Below, in pieces: positions 6,511 to 15,215 of a stretch of 19,205 nt of DNA. The notes beneath the pieces are model-generated. The model saw only the letters and a list, made by a program, of their open reading frames with translations, was not told the origin of the DNA and did not search any database. The translations under genes and the position numbers were made by a program. The stretch spans positions 1 to 19,205 of the forward strand of contig JAGGYO010000106.1 of NCBI GenBank assembly GCA_021162505.1, written 5' to 3'. Positions within the stretch are counted from its first letter, which is position 1. Each line of letters begins with the position of its first letter. This DNA comes from a bacterium. GTDB lineage: Bacteria; AUK180.

Positions 6511-7758
6511 ATGGATGACAAATTGGATAAACCAAAGGATCCGATCTTTGACGGGAATAATATTGAAAAATTAAGGGAGTCCATAATTCTCATTAAAAAC
6601 GAGGAAATTCCGGATGAACTTTTCAAAAAAATGCTTTTATCGCTTTACAATAATAATGAGAAGATAAAGGTCGTATATACTTATGAAAGCGGATCATGTG
6701 ATGATATAAAAGATTGGGCTGATGAAGTTATCTGCAGCAATACTTTCGTTCCGGATAAACAGTTTTTAAGCAATGTGAAACTATTACTTCTTCCAAATAT
6801 AAGTTTATCGCTTGCTAATGCCATTGTTAATTTAGATACCAATAAAACTTTTATAAAAACCATTATTGAAGCAATGAATATGAACATTCCCGTTCATATT
6901 ACCTTTAATGATGCTACTATTGAGAACAGTTCTCTCATACAAAAATCTATTGAGGTAAAAAACGAGCTGAAGAAATTGGGGATCCTTGTTGATCCGCCGG
7001 AACAATTAGCTCTATTATTAAATATTAGAGGTTATGAAAATATTACCTTAGAAAATGTCAAAGGAGCGTATACTATGGATCTTAACAATTTAAATGTGGC
7101 AAAATATATTGATCACACATTATTGAAACCGCAATCCGTGCAAAAAGATATTGATAAATTGTGTGATGAAGCAAAGACCTATAATTTTAAAGCGGTCTGC
7201 GTAAATTCCTACTGGACAAAAAGGTCGAAAGAGAACCTGAAGGGAACCGATATCCTTATTGCTACCGTGGTGGGATTCCCACTAGGTGCCATGACAACAG
7301 AAGCCAAGGCATTCGAAACAAATAATGCCGTGGAAAATGGTTCTCATGAGATCGATATGGTCATCAATATTGGTGAGCTGAAAGCCGGCAATTATGAAGC
7401 CGTTCAAAAAGACATTGAAGCAGTAGTCGCCGCTGCTGACGGAAAGACGGTGAAGGTGATCATTGAGACATGCCTATTAACGGATGAAGAAAAGGTCAAA
7501 GCGTGTATACTTTCAAAGAATGCAAAGGCTAATTTTGTCAAAACATCTACCGGATTCTCCACCGGAGGAGCTACATTGGAAGATATTTATTTAATGAGAC
7601 AGACGGTGGGAAAAGAAATGGGAGTTAAGGCATCGGGCGGCGTAAGAGATTACGATACAGCCATTAAAATGATAGAAAATGGTGCCACAAGAATTGGAAC
7701 ATCATCGGGAATAAAGATAGTAACAGGTGAAAAAGGAGGAACTAATGAAAGGTATTGA
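6511..7758 (+). CDS. deoC: Flavoprotein-like domain fused to deoxyribose-phosphate aldolase
   Basis: A 415-residue fusion. Residues 189-415 are a complete class I DeoC aldolase, which splits 2-deoxyribose 5-phosphate into glyceraldehyde 3-phosphate and acetaldehyde. IDHTLLKP opens the domain; Lys344 (VKTSTGF) is the Schiff-base lysine, Lys373 (GVKASGGVR) the second lysine and Asp282 (EIDMVINIG) the acid. Residues 1-188 are not part of normal DeoC (about 220 residues). Their pattern (strand KIKVVYT; then LLLLPNISLSLANAIVN...PVHIT, like the VVVAPATANT...KPVVLAP region of HFCD/PF02441 flavoproteins) suggests a Rossmann-like flavoprotein fold, by eye only. GAGGTG at 6500-6505 supports the start. 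An internal AAGGAG and ATG (7061-7077) could make DeoC alone. The 3' end overlaps enolase by 14 nt. Confidence 0.9.
   Translation: MDDKLDKPKDPIFDGNNIEKLRESIILIKNEEIPDELFKKMLLSLYNNNEKIKVVYTYESGSCDDIKDWADEVICSNTFVPDKQFLSNVKLLLLPNISLSLANAIVNLDTNKTFIKTIIEAMNMNIPVHITFNDATIENSSLIQKSIEVKNELKKLGILVDPPEQLALLLNIRGYENITLENVKGAYTMDLNNLNVAKYIDHTLLKPQSVQKDIDKLCDEAKTYNFKAVCVNSYWTKRSKENLKGTDILIATVVGFPLGAMTTEAKAFETNNAVENGSHEIDMVINIGELKAGNYEAVQKDIEAVVAAADGKTVKVIIETCLLTDEEKVKACILSKNAKANFVKTSTGFSTGGATLEDIYLMRQTVGKEMGVKASGGVRDYDTAIKMIENGATRIGTSSGIKIVTGEKGGTNERY
7061..7077 (+). promoter_or_regulatory. Internal Shine-Dalgarno and ATG at the DeoC domain start
   Basis: AAGGAG (7061-7066) lies 8 nt before ATG at 7075, in frame with the long fusion as Met189. 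From there MDLNNLNVAKYIDHTLLKP reads exactly like the natural N-terminus of a stand-alone DeoC. The site could yield a separate 227-residue aldolase as well as the fusion. Confidence 0.6.
7733..7747 (+). promoter_or_regulatory. Shine-Dalgarno deciding the enolase start
   Basis: AAGGAGG (7733-7739) is 5 nt before ATG 7745. An in-frame GTG at 7727 would extend the protein by six residues, but its own coding would contain this ribosome-binding site, so ATG 7745 is preferred. The site lies inside the end of the DeoC gene. Confidence 0.8.
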
Positions 7759-9013
7759 AAAAATATTTGCTAGAGAGATTCTGGATTCAAGAGGCAATCC
7801 TACAATAGAAGTGGATGTGACATTGGAATGCGGTATAATGGGTCGAGCAGGAGTTCCGTCAGGTGCTTCCACCGGCATTCACGAAGCCCTGGAATTAAGG
7901 GATGGAGATAAGAGCAGATTCTTGGGTAAAGGCGTTCAGAAAGCTGTTAGAAATGTAAATGAGATGATTGCACCTAATCTTATTGGAATGGAAATTACAG
8001 ATCAATTGAATATTGACAGGACCATGCTTCAATTGGATGGAACCGAGAATAAAGAAAAATTGGGTGCCAATGCTATTTTAGGCGTTTCGCTTGCTTGTGC
8101 AAGAACTGCGGCTTATTATTTGGAAGTTCCTTTATATAAATATTTAGGCGGTGTACAACCGAGAATAATACCTGTTCCAATGATGAACATTCTCAATGGT
8201 GGCAAGCATGCCGACAATAATGTTGATATTCAGGAATTTATGATCGTCCCCCATGGATTTAAAACCTTTAAAGAAGCATATAGAGCTGCCTCAGAGACAT
8301 TTCATAATTTGAAAGCCATTTTGAAGGGTAAAAAATTAGCCACTTCTGTTGGTGATGAAGGCGGTTTTGCTCCTAATCTGGAAAGTAATAAAGAAGCGCT
8401 TGAACTTATTGTGGGTGCTATTGAAAAGGCAGGATATAAACCGGGCAAGGAGATCTCCATTGCCATCGATTCCGCTGCTTCAGAATTTTATGATGATAAG
8501 AAACAAAAGTATATTTTCGAGGGTAAAGCAGTTTCATATAAAGACATGATAAAATACTATGACATGATCCTTAAAAAATTTCCCATAGTTGTTATTGAAG
8601 ACGGTTTAGCGGAAGATGACTGGACCGGCTGGAAGGAATTGACAAAAACATTGGGTAATAGAGTGCAATTGGTCGGTGACGATATATTCGTAACTAATAA
8701 AAAAAGAGTTGCAAGAGGCATCAAAGAAGGAGTTGCAAATTCAGTATTGATCAAATTAAATCAGATCGGTACCATTACTGAGACCATAGAGACTATAGAA
8801 TTAGCCAGAACAAATGGATATAAAACCCTTGTCTCTCATCGTTCAGGCGAGACGGAAGACACTTTTATTGCCGATTTTACCGTGGCGTTGAATTTAGGTC
8901 AGATCAAGACGGGATCGTTGTCAAGAGGAGAAAGAATTTCAAAGTATAATCAATTCCTCAGAATAGAAGAAGAATTAACCGGATGTGAATTTATTGATCC
9001 TTTCAAAAAATGA
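7745..9013 (+). CDS. eno: Enolase
   Basis: A 422-residue glycolytic enolase that interconverts 2-phosphoglycerate and phosphoenolpyruvate in the cytoplasm; it may also join RNA-decay complexes. Seen: the N-terminal AREILDSRGNPT, the GASTG loop (about 39-43), Glu205 in VGDEGGFAPN, Lys337 in SVLIKLNQIGT (catalytic base region), and SHRSGETEDTFIAD, all hallmarks at the expected spacing. The length is normal. The start is set by the strong AAGGAGG. It overlaps deoC by 14 nt and the ftsB-like gene by 4 nt (ATGA). The enolase-ftsB order is common in bacteria. Sharing a unit with RNase Y is suggestive but does not prove a degradosome link. Confidence 0.97.
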   Translation: MKGIEKIFAREILDSRGNPTIEVDVTLECGIMGRAGVPSGASTGIHEALELRDGDKSRFLGKGVQKAVRNVNEMIAPNLIGMEITDQLNIDRTMLQLDGTENKEKLGANAILGVSLACARTAAYYLEVPLYKYLGGVQPRIIPVPMMNILNGGKHADNNVDIQEFMIVPHGFKTFKEAYRAASETFHNLKAILKGKKLATSVGDEGGFAPNLESNKEALELIVGAIEKAGYKPGKEISIAIDSAASEFYDDKKQKYIFEGKAVSYKDMIKYYDMILKKFPIVVIEDGLAEDDWTGWKELTKTLGNRVQLVGDDIFVTNKKRVARGIKEGVANSVLIKLNQIGTITETIETIELARTNGYKTLVSHRSGETEDTFIADFTVALNLGQIKTGSLSRGERISKYNQFLRIEEELTGCEFIDPFKK

Positions 9014-9330
9014 TTAAAAAGTATAAGAAAAAATTAAATATCAAATTATACCAGATAATAATATTCATAATTGTTCTCTTGGCACTATCTTACTTTTATT
9101 TTTACAGTGAAGGCGGTTTCAAGGAAAATATAGTCATGAAAGCCCAGATCGCGGAATTGGAAATGGAGCTGGTACAATTAAAACAGCAGAATTCCGAATT
9201 GGAAAAAGAAATAATCAAGATCAAAAAAGACCCCAATTATATCGTGGAAAAAGTTGCAAGAGAAGAACTCCATATGAAAAAATCCAATGAAAAGGTCATA
9301 TATTTAGATGAGACAGGGAATGATAACTAA
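9010..9330 (+). CDS. FtsB/DivIC-like septum formation initiator
   Basis: A 106-residue bitopic membrane protein of the FtsB/DivIC family, part of the divisome complex that links early and late division proteins. It has a basic cytoplasmic head (KKYKKKL), one membrane helix at about residues 14-32, a coiled-coil segment (about 42-72, leucine-rich heptads) and the typical tail KKDPNYIVEKVAREELHM, where the IE/VE-x-VAREEL-x-M pattern is the family signature. The size is typical. Its ATG overlaps the enolase stop (ATGA) and has no separate Shine-Dalgarno, so translation is probably coupled. The downstream hydrolase gene starts inside its last 23 nt. Confidence 0.85.
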   Translation: MIKKYKKKLNIKLYQIIIFIIVLLALSYFYFYSEGGFKENIVMKAQIAELEMELVQLKQQNSELEKEIIKIKKDPNYIVEKVAREELHMKKSNEKVIYLDETGNDN

Positions 9331-10600
9331 GATCGTTAATGGACAGATCGTAACATCATCAGGTATAAAAAGATCGCATCTTTATTTAAAGGATGATAAG
9401 ATCCTTGCGCTGACCAATAGGGAGATAAAGTTCGATAAAAAGATCGACGCTACAAATTGTTATGTTTTTCCCGGTTTAATAGATGCCCATGTTCATTTGG
9501 AATTACAGCAGGGAAAATATCGGACATCGGATGATTTTGAAAATGGTACAAAAATAGCCCTTTCCTCGGGCATTACAACGGTCATTGATTATTTACCGTT
9601 TTCGGTAAATGAGGTTCCAAATAAAGATCAATGGGTGAATTATTCTTTTCATAAAGTAATAACCAAGGGAGTGAAAGAAGATTATATTAAGAAATATATA
9701 AAATCCGGCATTCCCTCTTTCAAAATATTTACCACCTATTCAAAAAACGGTTGGATGTTAAATGACGGCGAGATCCTGGACCTTATGCAGCTGATCAAAA
9801 AGAACAAAGGCATTTTGGAAGCTCACTGCGAGAACGATGGGATCATTGTGAACAATGAAAAGAAACTGAAACCAAGTATTCCCAATCTACCTCTGATACA
9901 TGAACCGATCACCGAACTGGAAGCCATTCACCGTCTTGCTTATTTTGCAAAAAGTACAGGGGTGCATCTTCATATTGTCCATACGACTTTATACAAAAGT
10001 ATGACCTTGATCAATTCTTTGAAGAGAAAACAAAAAATCACCTTTGAGACATGTCCTCAATATCTATTCCTTGACAGCACCTATTTGAAAAGGAAAGACG
10101 GACCTCTCTATACTTGTAACCCCCCATTAAGGGATACAAAAAATTGCAAAAAGTTGTTCAAAGCGTTCTTAAAACATAAGATCGATATATTGACTACGGA
10201 TCATTGTTCTTTTACAAAAGACGAAAAAATGAGGGCAGAAAACATTTTCAATTTGCCATTTGGTATCCCTTCCCTTGGATATTCATTCCTTTTAATGTTG
10301 AATATTTTTGATAAAAATAAATTGTATAAGATCGTAAGGTTCATGGGTACCAAACCAGCTGAGATATTTAGGATCTCAAAAAGAGGTGATATAAAAAGGG
10401 GTAATTACGCTGATATTGTGATCGTCAGTGAGAAGGCTTTGGAAAGTATGGGAAAAAACGGATTTGATACCAGCGGATATAATCCCTATGGACATATAAA
10501 AAATAAATGGGAGATCCAAACAACTTTCGTAAATGGAAAGCTCGCTTATAATAAAGGCAAATTTTTGGAAAAGTCCGGGCAATTTATAAAGAGGTTCTAA
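9308..10600 (+). CDS. Dihydropyrimidinase/hydantoinase-type cyclic amidohydrolase
   Basis: A 430-residue metal-dependent hydrolase of the dihydropyrimidinase/D-hydantoinase group, which opens cyclic amides such as dihydrouracil. Two-metal ligands are all visible: His61 and His63 (DAHVH), Lys139 (SFKIFTTYS, the carboxylated lysine), His173 (EAHCEN), His225 (HIVHTT) and Asp298 (TTDHCSFT). CNPPLRD matches the CPPLR stretch of this group, favouring it over dihydroorotase; the protein is slightly shorter than the usual 450-470. Two starts are possible: ATG 9308 or ATG 9320 (Met5), and the second gives the more usual N-terminus. It overlaps ftsB and lies 1 nt before the deoxynucleoside kinase gene. 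With DeoC nearby, a role in nucleoside breakdown is plausible; the exact substrate is not provable here. Confidence 0.87.
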   Translation: MRQGMITKIVNGQIVTSSGIKRSHLYLKDDKILALTNREIKFDKKIDATNCYVFPGLIDAHVHLELQQGKYRTSDDFENGTKIALSSGITTVIDYLPFSVNEVPNKDQWVNYSFHKVITKGVKEDYIKKYIKSGIPSFKIFTTYSKNGWMLNDGEILDLMQLIKKNKGILEAHCENDGIIVNNEKKLKPSIPNLPLIHEPITELEAIHRLAYFAKSTGVHLHIVHTTLYKSMTLINSLKRKQKITFETCPQYLFLDSTYLKRKDGPLYTCNPPLRDTKNCKKLFKAFLKHKIDILTTDHCSFTKDEKMRAENIFNLPFGIPSLGYSFLLMLNIFDKNKLYKIVRFMGTKPAEIFRISKRGDIKRGNYADIVIVSEKALESMGKNGFDTSGYNPYGHIKNKWEIQTTFVNGKLAYNKGKFLEKSGQFIKRF

Positions 10601-10601
10601 T

Positions 10602-11255
10602 ATGGGATTTTTTAAACAAGGAAAATATATTGCAATAGAAGGTGTTATTGGTGTTGGAAAAACTTCCTTGGCATCAATTATTTCCCAAAAATACAATGGG
10701 CAATTATTTAAAGAGGTCGTCGAGGAGAACCCTTTTCTTGCGAGTTTTTATTCAGATAAAGAAAAATATGCATTCCAAGCTCAGGTATTTTTTTTATTAT
10801 CACGATTTAAACAGCAGAAAGAACTATTACAAAGAGATCTTTTTTCAAAATTCATTGTATCCGATTACTTTATGGAAAAGGATAGGATATTTGCTTATAT
10901 CAATTTAGATGAAAAGGAACTTTCTCTTTATGAGATCCTTTGGAACTATCTTTCAAGAGAGGTTTCAAAGCCTGATCTTATAGTTTATTTACAGGCAAAA
11001 ACTGAGGTTTTAATGGACCGCATCTCAAAAAGAGGCCGTTCTTTTGAAAGCAATATGGATATTGATTATATAGAAAAATTGAACCAGGCATATAATTATT
11101 TTTTCTTTCATTATGATGATACAAATCTTATTGCAGTAAAAACAGATGACATAGATTTCGTAGAAAATCCCGAACATCTTGACCTTATCCTCGATGAGAT
11201 TGATTTATTTAAAGGCGGGAAAAAATATATTGATCCCTTGAAGCTAATGAAATAA
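10602..11255 (+). CDS. Deoxynucleoside kinase
   Basis: A 217-residue kinase of the deoxyadenosine/deoxyguanosine kinase family, phosphorylating salvaged deoxynucleosides in the cytoplasm. The P-loop is GVIGVGKT at residues 14-21. SDYFMEKDRIFA (about 88-99) matches the family's D-R-hydrophobic substrate motif, and LIVYLQAKTEVLMDRISKRG holds the conserved LQ-x3-ELL-x-RI-x-KRGR-type lid segment. The length is normal. The start has AAAGAGG at 10588-10594, 7 nt upstream. The stop and the next ATG share one base (TAATG). Which deoxynucleoside it prefers cannot be read from these motifs. Confidence 0.9.
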   Translation: MGFFKQGKYIAIEGVIGVGKTSLASIISQKYNGQLFKEVVEENPFLASFYSDKEKYAFQAQVFFLLSRFKQQKELLQRDLFSKFIVSDYFMEKDRIFAYINLDEKELSLYEILWNYLSREVSKPDLIVYLQAKTEVLMDRISKRGRSFESNMDIDYIEKLNQAYNYFFFHYDDTNLIAVKTDDIDFVENPEHLDLILDEIDLFKGGKKYIDPLKLMK

Positions 11256-12415
11256 TGGGGAAAAACATAAAGGTTCTGCATATAATAACTCGTTTGATCG
11301 TCGGCGGTGCTCAAGAGAACACTATGTACACAATAGAAGGTCTCATAAGGGACGGCTGGTCAGCTGATCTTTTATCAGGACCTACTAAGGGTCCCGAAGG
11401 TGAAATTGTAAAAAAGATAATAGCAAAAAAGATCCCCCTTTATATGGAAAGGTCCTTGATCCGAAATTTAAATATTATAGAAGATATTAGGGCTTTTATT
11501 CATATATATGGATTTATAAAAAAAGGAAAGTACAATATTGTCCATACGCATTCGTCAAAAGCCGGTATACTGGGCCGTTGGGCGGCATTTTTCGCGAGAG
11601 TACCTATTATTATCCATACTATTCACGGTCTTCCTTTCCACAAGTATCAAAATCCTCTCATTAGATATTTTTATGTATTTTCGGAGTGGATTACTGCTAT
11701 TATTACTACAAAGATATTATCCGTTTCATCAAATATTATAGATCAGGCTTTAGCATATGGCATAGGAAAGAGATCACAATATAGTGTAGTGAGATCGGGT
11801 TTGAACATCGATGATTTTCTTTTGCAAATGGGTAAAGGCAAGGCAGTAAGAAAAGAGTTTAATATTGGTCAAGATCGTTTTGTATTAGGCACATTGGCGA
11901 GATTATTTTATCTTAAAGGTCATAAGTACATTATCGCTATTGCAAATTCAATTATAGAAGCACATGGAAATATTGTATTTCTATTTATTGGAGATGGGAT
12001 ATTAAAAGAGAACTTTTTGAAACAAATAGAAAAATTGGGACTAAGAGAATATTTCGTATTTACAGGATTGATCCAACCCGAAAAAGTCCCTGCATATCTT
12101 GATTGTTGTGATGTTATTATCCACCCATCGCTTCGTGAGGGATTGCCACGAGTTGTTCCCCAAGCATTCTTATTGGAAAAGCCGGTTATCGCATTTGATG
12201 TTGATGGTACCTCAGAGGTAGTTATTAAAGGCAAAACAGGATTCTTAAATCCTCCGAAAGACCTTCAAAGTTTGAAAAAAAATATAAATTATGTTATAAA
12301 TAATCATAGCGAAGCAAAAAATATGGCAAGAAAGGGAAAAAAGTTGATCTTAAAGGAATTTACCATTGAAAAAATGGTCTCCGATATTGAAAATATCTAT
12401 AATAGGTTCATATAA
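11255..12415 (+). CDS. Glycosyltransferase family 4
   Basis: A 386-residue GT-B enzyme that transfers a sugar from an activated donor, probably in making a surface glycan. Seen: an N-terminal GGAQENTMYTIEGL motif typical of GT4 acceptor domains; HTHSSKAGILGRWAA (about 95-109) and HTIHGLPFH; and a C-terminal donor domain with GTLARLFYLKGHKYII and the E-x7-E-type motif starting at Glu295 (REGLPRVVPQAFLLEKPVI). No membrane helix is evident. It starts in a TAATG overlap with the kinase gene and ends in another TAATG overlap with the TPR gene. The sugar and acceptor are unknown. No other polysaccharide genes lie beside it apart from the distant epimerase at the window end. Confidence 0.9.
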   Translation: MGKNIKVLHIITRLIVGGAQENTMYTIEGLIRDGWSADLLSGPTKGPEGEIVKKIIAKKIPLYMERSLIRNLNIIEDIRAFIHIYGFIKKGKYNIVHTHSSKAGILGRWAAFFARVPIIIHTIHGLPFHKYQNPLIRYFYVFSEWITAIITTKILSVSSNIIDQALAYGIGKRSQYSVVRSGLNIDDFLLQMGKGKAVRKEFNIGQDRFVLGTLARLFYLKGHKYIIAIANSIIEAHGNIVFLFIGDGILKENFLKQIEKLGLREYFVFTGLIQPEKVPAYLDCCDVIIHPSLREGLPRVVPQAFLLEKPVIAFDVDGTSEVVIKGKTGFLNPPKDLQSLKKNINYVINNHSEAKNMARKGKKLILKEFTIEKMVSDIENIYNRFI

Positions 12416-14445
12416 TGTGTGCAAAAAAGAATGCGAAAAATTTTGATAAATTCTTAAATGACGGTATTTTAGAGTTTGATCAAAGAAATTTTGTAAAAGC
12501 AATAAAATTGTTCAAGAAAGCTGCATCCAATGATGGTGAAAGGTACGAGCCGTATCTCTACTTGGGGAATGCATATTTCCAGCAAAAAGATATAGAAAAG
12601 GCAAAAGAAAGTTATAGAAAAGCACTTGATCGGAGTAGTGGATTAGTGGAAGATATCTTTAATTCAGGTAAATTGTTCTATGAGAAAAAACTATATCAGA
12701 GGGCGATTCTTGAATTAAAAAAAGTTCTTCTTATGAAAGAAGACCACTTGCCTGCATTAAGAACACTGGTAGCGATTTATTTTGAGATAGAAGCATTCAA
12801 TGACGCCAAAGAGTTATTGGAAAACTTTAATGAAAAATATCCTGATAATAACGAATTGAAAAAAGAATTAATGTATTTATACGAAGATACAGGAAAATAT
12901 AAAGCTGCCTTGGAATTATCACAGCAAATTGTCGGACAAGACGGTTCAGACCCATTTATTTTTAATAATCACGGGTTTATTTTAAAGAATATGCAGCAGT
13001 TTGATGAAGCTATAGAATATTTCAATAAAGCATTAGAAAGAGATGCTTACAATATCACATTTCTTTTGAATAAAGCACAGTGTTTCTTAGAATTGAAAAG
13101 GTACGATGAGGCTGAAACATTATTGCTTGATATGAAGGAGCTCAATCCCGAAAATATATCCGTCTTAGACGAATTAGCTCGTTTATATATGTATAAGAAC
13201 GAATTACCCAAGGCTGAAAAAATATTGAAAAAGCAATTGGAGATAAATAAGAATGATGCTTATTTACAATCGAATTACGGTGAATTCTATTTTCTAAGCG
13301 GGCAAAATGATGAGGCATTGGAAACATTCCAAAAATCTCTTTCCATGGATCCTAAAAATTCACAGGCATATTTAAGGATCGCACAAATATATTATGGAAA
13401 AGGCGAAATTGATGATGCCCTGCGTTTCTTAAAAACAGGCGTAAATATTTCTCCGGGGAATAAGGAATTGGTTAAACTTTCTGCAACACTTGCCTTTGAA
13501 AAGGGAAATTACTATGAATCCATAAAATATTATAAAAATTATCTTTCTAATTCGGGATATGATTCTGAGATCCTTTCCAATCTTGCTTTTATCTATGAAA
13601 AATTGGGTTTTATTAATTTTGCCATATGGGCATATAAAAGAGCAATGGAAAAGAATTCCAATGTTAAAGATATGTATAACCTTGCTTTGCTTTATCATAA
13701 AATCAATAAGTTTAATGATTCCATAATATGTATGAAAAGCGTGATGCAGGAGAACCCCAATAGTATCGAGTACTATATTTTTTTAACAAAAACACTCTTA
13801 CAAAGGAAGGAAATGGATTATGCTAATGCAGTTATTGGAATGGCACAGAAGATCGATCCGGAAAATGAGGAATTATTAATGCTGCAAGGCACCCTTGCTT
13901 TAGACAATAATAAGTATAAAGAAGCACTTGCTTTCTTTAAGAAAGCCATTACGAAATCCCCCAAAAATGTAGAGGGGTATACTAATATTGCTCATCTTTT
14001 TCTAAAACTTAATCAGCCGCAAAATGCTGAATTTATGCTTAAGCAGGGCTTAAAATTTATTGGCGAAGACTCTTCCTTGAATTTTCTCTTAGGAGATACC
14101 GTGGGAAAATTCCCTGATCGCTTTGAAGAAGCCATAGATTACTATAATAAAGCCAAGGCATTAGACCCATCTCTTGCTTTTACGCATTTGAAATTAGCAA
14201 AGGATTATATATCTATTGGTGAATTGGATAAAGCATTTACTGAGATAAAGAAACATCTTGAAGAGCATGAGAATGATGAAGTAGGATATGAACTTCTGGG
14301 TTATATTTATATTCAAAACGGATTATTGCAGGATGCTTTATCCGTATATGAAAAGATTTTGAAGTTAAAGAACAAGGAAGATAGAAATATTATTAATGTG
14401 ATTGAAGTGCTAAAAGAAGAGATTGAAAGTCGAGAATCCCAATGA
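12415..14445 (+). CDS. Tetratricopeptide-repeat protein
   Basis: A 676-residue protein built almost entirely of TPR units, about 18-19 by length, starting near residue 12 (EFDQRNFVKAIKLFKKAASN) and running to about 660. Canonical repeats are clear at DEAIEYFNKALERD, DEALETFQKSLSMDPKNSQAYLRIA and KEALAFFKKAITKSPKNVEGYTNIA. There is no signal peptide or membrane helix, so a cytoplasmic scaffold is likely. No enzymatic domain is seen. The start is in a TAATG overlap with the glycosyltransferase gene and the stop in an ATGA overlap with the walJ-like gene. Tight coupling to a GT4 gene could mean it organises glycan assembly, but that is inference; TPR architecture alone does not define a role. 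Confidence 0.88.
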   Translation: MCAKKNAKNFDKFLNDGILEFDQRNFVKAIKLFKKAASNDGERYEPYLYLGNAYFQQKDIEKAKESYRKALDRSSGLVEDIFNSGKLFYEKKLYQRAILELKKVLLMKEDHLPALRTLVAIYFEIEAFNDAKELLENFNEKYPDNNELKKELMYLYEDTGKYKAALELSQQIVGQDGSDPFIFNNHGFILKNMQQFDEAIEYFNKALERDAYNITFLLNKAQCFLELKRYDEAETLLLDMKELNPENISVLDELARLYMYKNELPKAEKILKKQLEINKNDAYLQSNYGEFYFLSGQNDEALETFQKSLSMDPKNSQAYLRIAQIYYGKGEIDDALRFLKTGVNISPGNKELVKLSATLAFEKGNYYESIKYYKNYLSNSGYDSEILSNLAFIYEKLGFINFAIWAYKRAMEKNSNVKDMYNLALLYHKINKFNDSIICMKSVMQENPNSIEYYIFLTKTLLQRKEMDYANAVIGMAQKIDPENEELLMLQGTLALDNNKYKEALAFFKKAITKSPKNVEGYTNIAHLFLKLNQPQNAEFMLKQGLKFIGEDSSLNFLLGDTVGKFPDRFEEAIDYYNKAKALDPSLAFTHLKLAKDYISIGELDKAFTEIKKHLEEHENDEVGYELLGYIYIQNGLLQDALSVYEKILKLKNKEDRNIINVIEVLKEEIESRESQ

Positions 14446-15215
14446 AGATCTTTGTTCTCGGAAGCAGCAGTCGAGGAAATTCCACATTTTGTCAATTAGG
14501 GTCAGAAAGATTCTTAGTTGATATTGGCTTCTCATATTCAAAGATCAGAACTCGTCTTAGTGAGAAAAACATTGATATAAATACTATCAATGGTATTTTT
14601 ATTACGCATGAACATCAAGACCATACAAAAGGATTATCAGTATTTTTAAAGAATCACAATATTCCGCTTTATATTTCAAAAAGATCATATTATGTCCTTA
14701 AGGATAAACTTCCGGAGAATTTAAAAGTGGTTTTTATTAATGATCTTTCCTTGATAAAAGGAAAGAATTATAAAATAACGCCTTTTTACTTGACCCATGA
14801 CAGTGTAGCAAATTTCGGTTTTTTCATGCGGGATGATAGTGGTAGTTTATTGATCATTTACGATACGGGGGATATTCCAAAGAAACTCTTAAAAGAAGTT
14901 TCTCATCTTGATATTCTTGTAATTGAAACGAATCACGATATTGAAATGCTCATGGGGTCAAAATATCCATGGTACTTAAAGCAGCGTATAATGAGTTCAA
15001 GGGGTCATTTGTCAAATGAGCAGGCATTTGATATTTTGAGGGATCTTGTTCAAAGGAAAACAGGCATAAAATATATTTTTCCCATGCATCTCAGCGAGGA
15101 GAACAATCATATGGATATTGTTAAAAAAGTCCTTGATCCGCAATTTATTAAAGATAATAAGATAACATTAGTGGAAACATTTCCCGAATCTTCAAGCGAG
15201 GTCATTTCCATATGA
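14442..15215 (+). CDS. WalJ/YycJ-type metallo-beta-lactamase-fold hydrolase
   Basis: A 257-residue MBL-fold protein of the YycJ/WalJ group. These are cytoplasmic nucleases or hydrolases implicated in DNA repair and in coordinating division and replication in Firmicutes. The N-terminus MKIFVLGSSSRGNST is the group's signature. Metal ligands THEHQDH (His56, His58, Asp60, His61) are complete, further histidines occur in THDS and ETNHD, and the late SSRGHLSNEQA and FPMHLSEENN segments are diagnostic. The length is typical. It overlaps the TPR gene by ATGA and the Sua5-RpiB gene by ATGA. No WalK/WalR two-component genes are nearby, so a Wal-pathway role should not be assumed. Confidence 0.9.
   Translation: MKIFVLGSSSRGNSTFCQLGSERFLVDIGFSYSKIRTRLSEKNIDINTINGIFITHEHQDHTKGLSVFLKNHNIPLYISKRSYYVLKDKLPENLKVVFINDLSLIKGKNYKITPFYLTHDSVANFGFFMRDDSGSLLIIYDTGDIPKKLLKEVSHLDILVIETNHDIEMLMGSKYPWYLKQRIMSSRGHLSNEQAFDILRDLVQRKTGIKYIFPMHLSEENNHMDIVKKVLDPQFIKDNKITLVETFPESSSEVISI

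Noticed and set aside
7727..7744. GTG at 7727 as the enolase start
   Set aside because: The extension would contain the strong AAGGAGG that serves ATG 7745, and enolases normally begin near this ATG.
12415..14445. Repeats in the TPR gene as DNA repeats or a CRISPR-like array
   Set aside because: The 34-residue periodicity is at protein level; the DNA of successive units is diverged and not a direct repeat.
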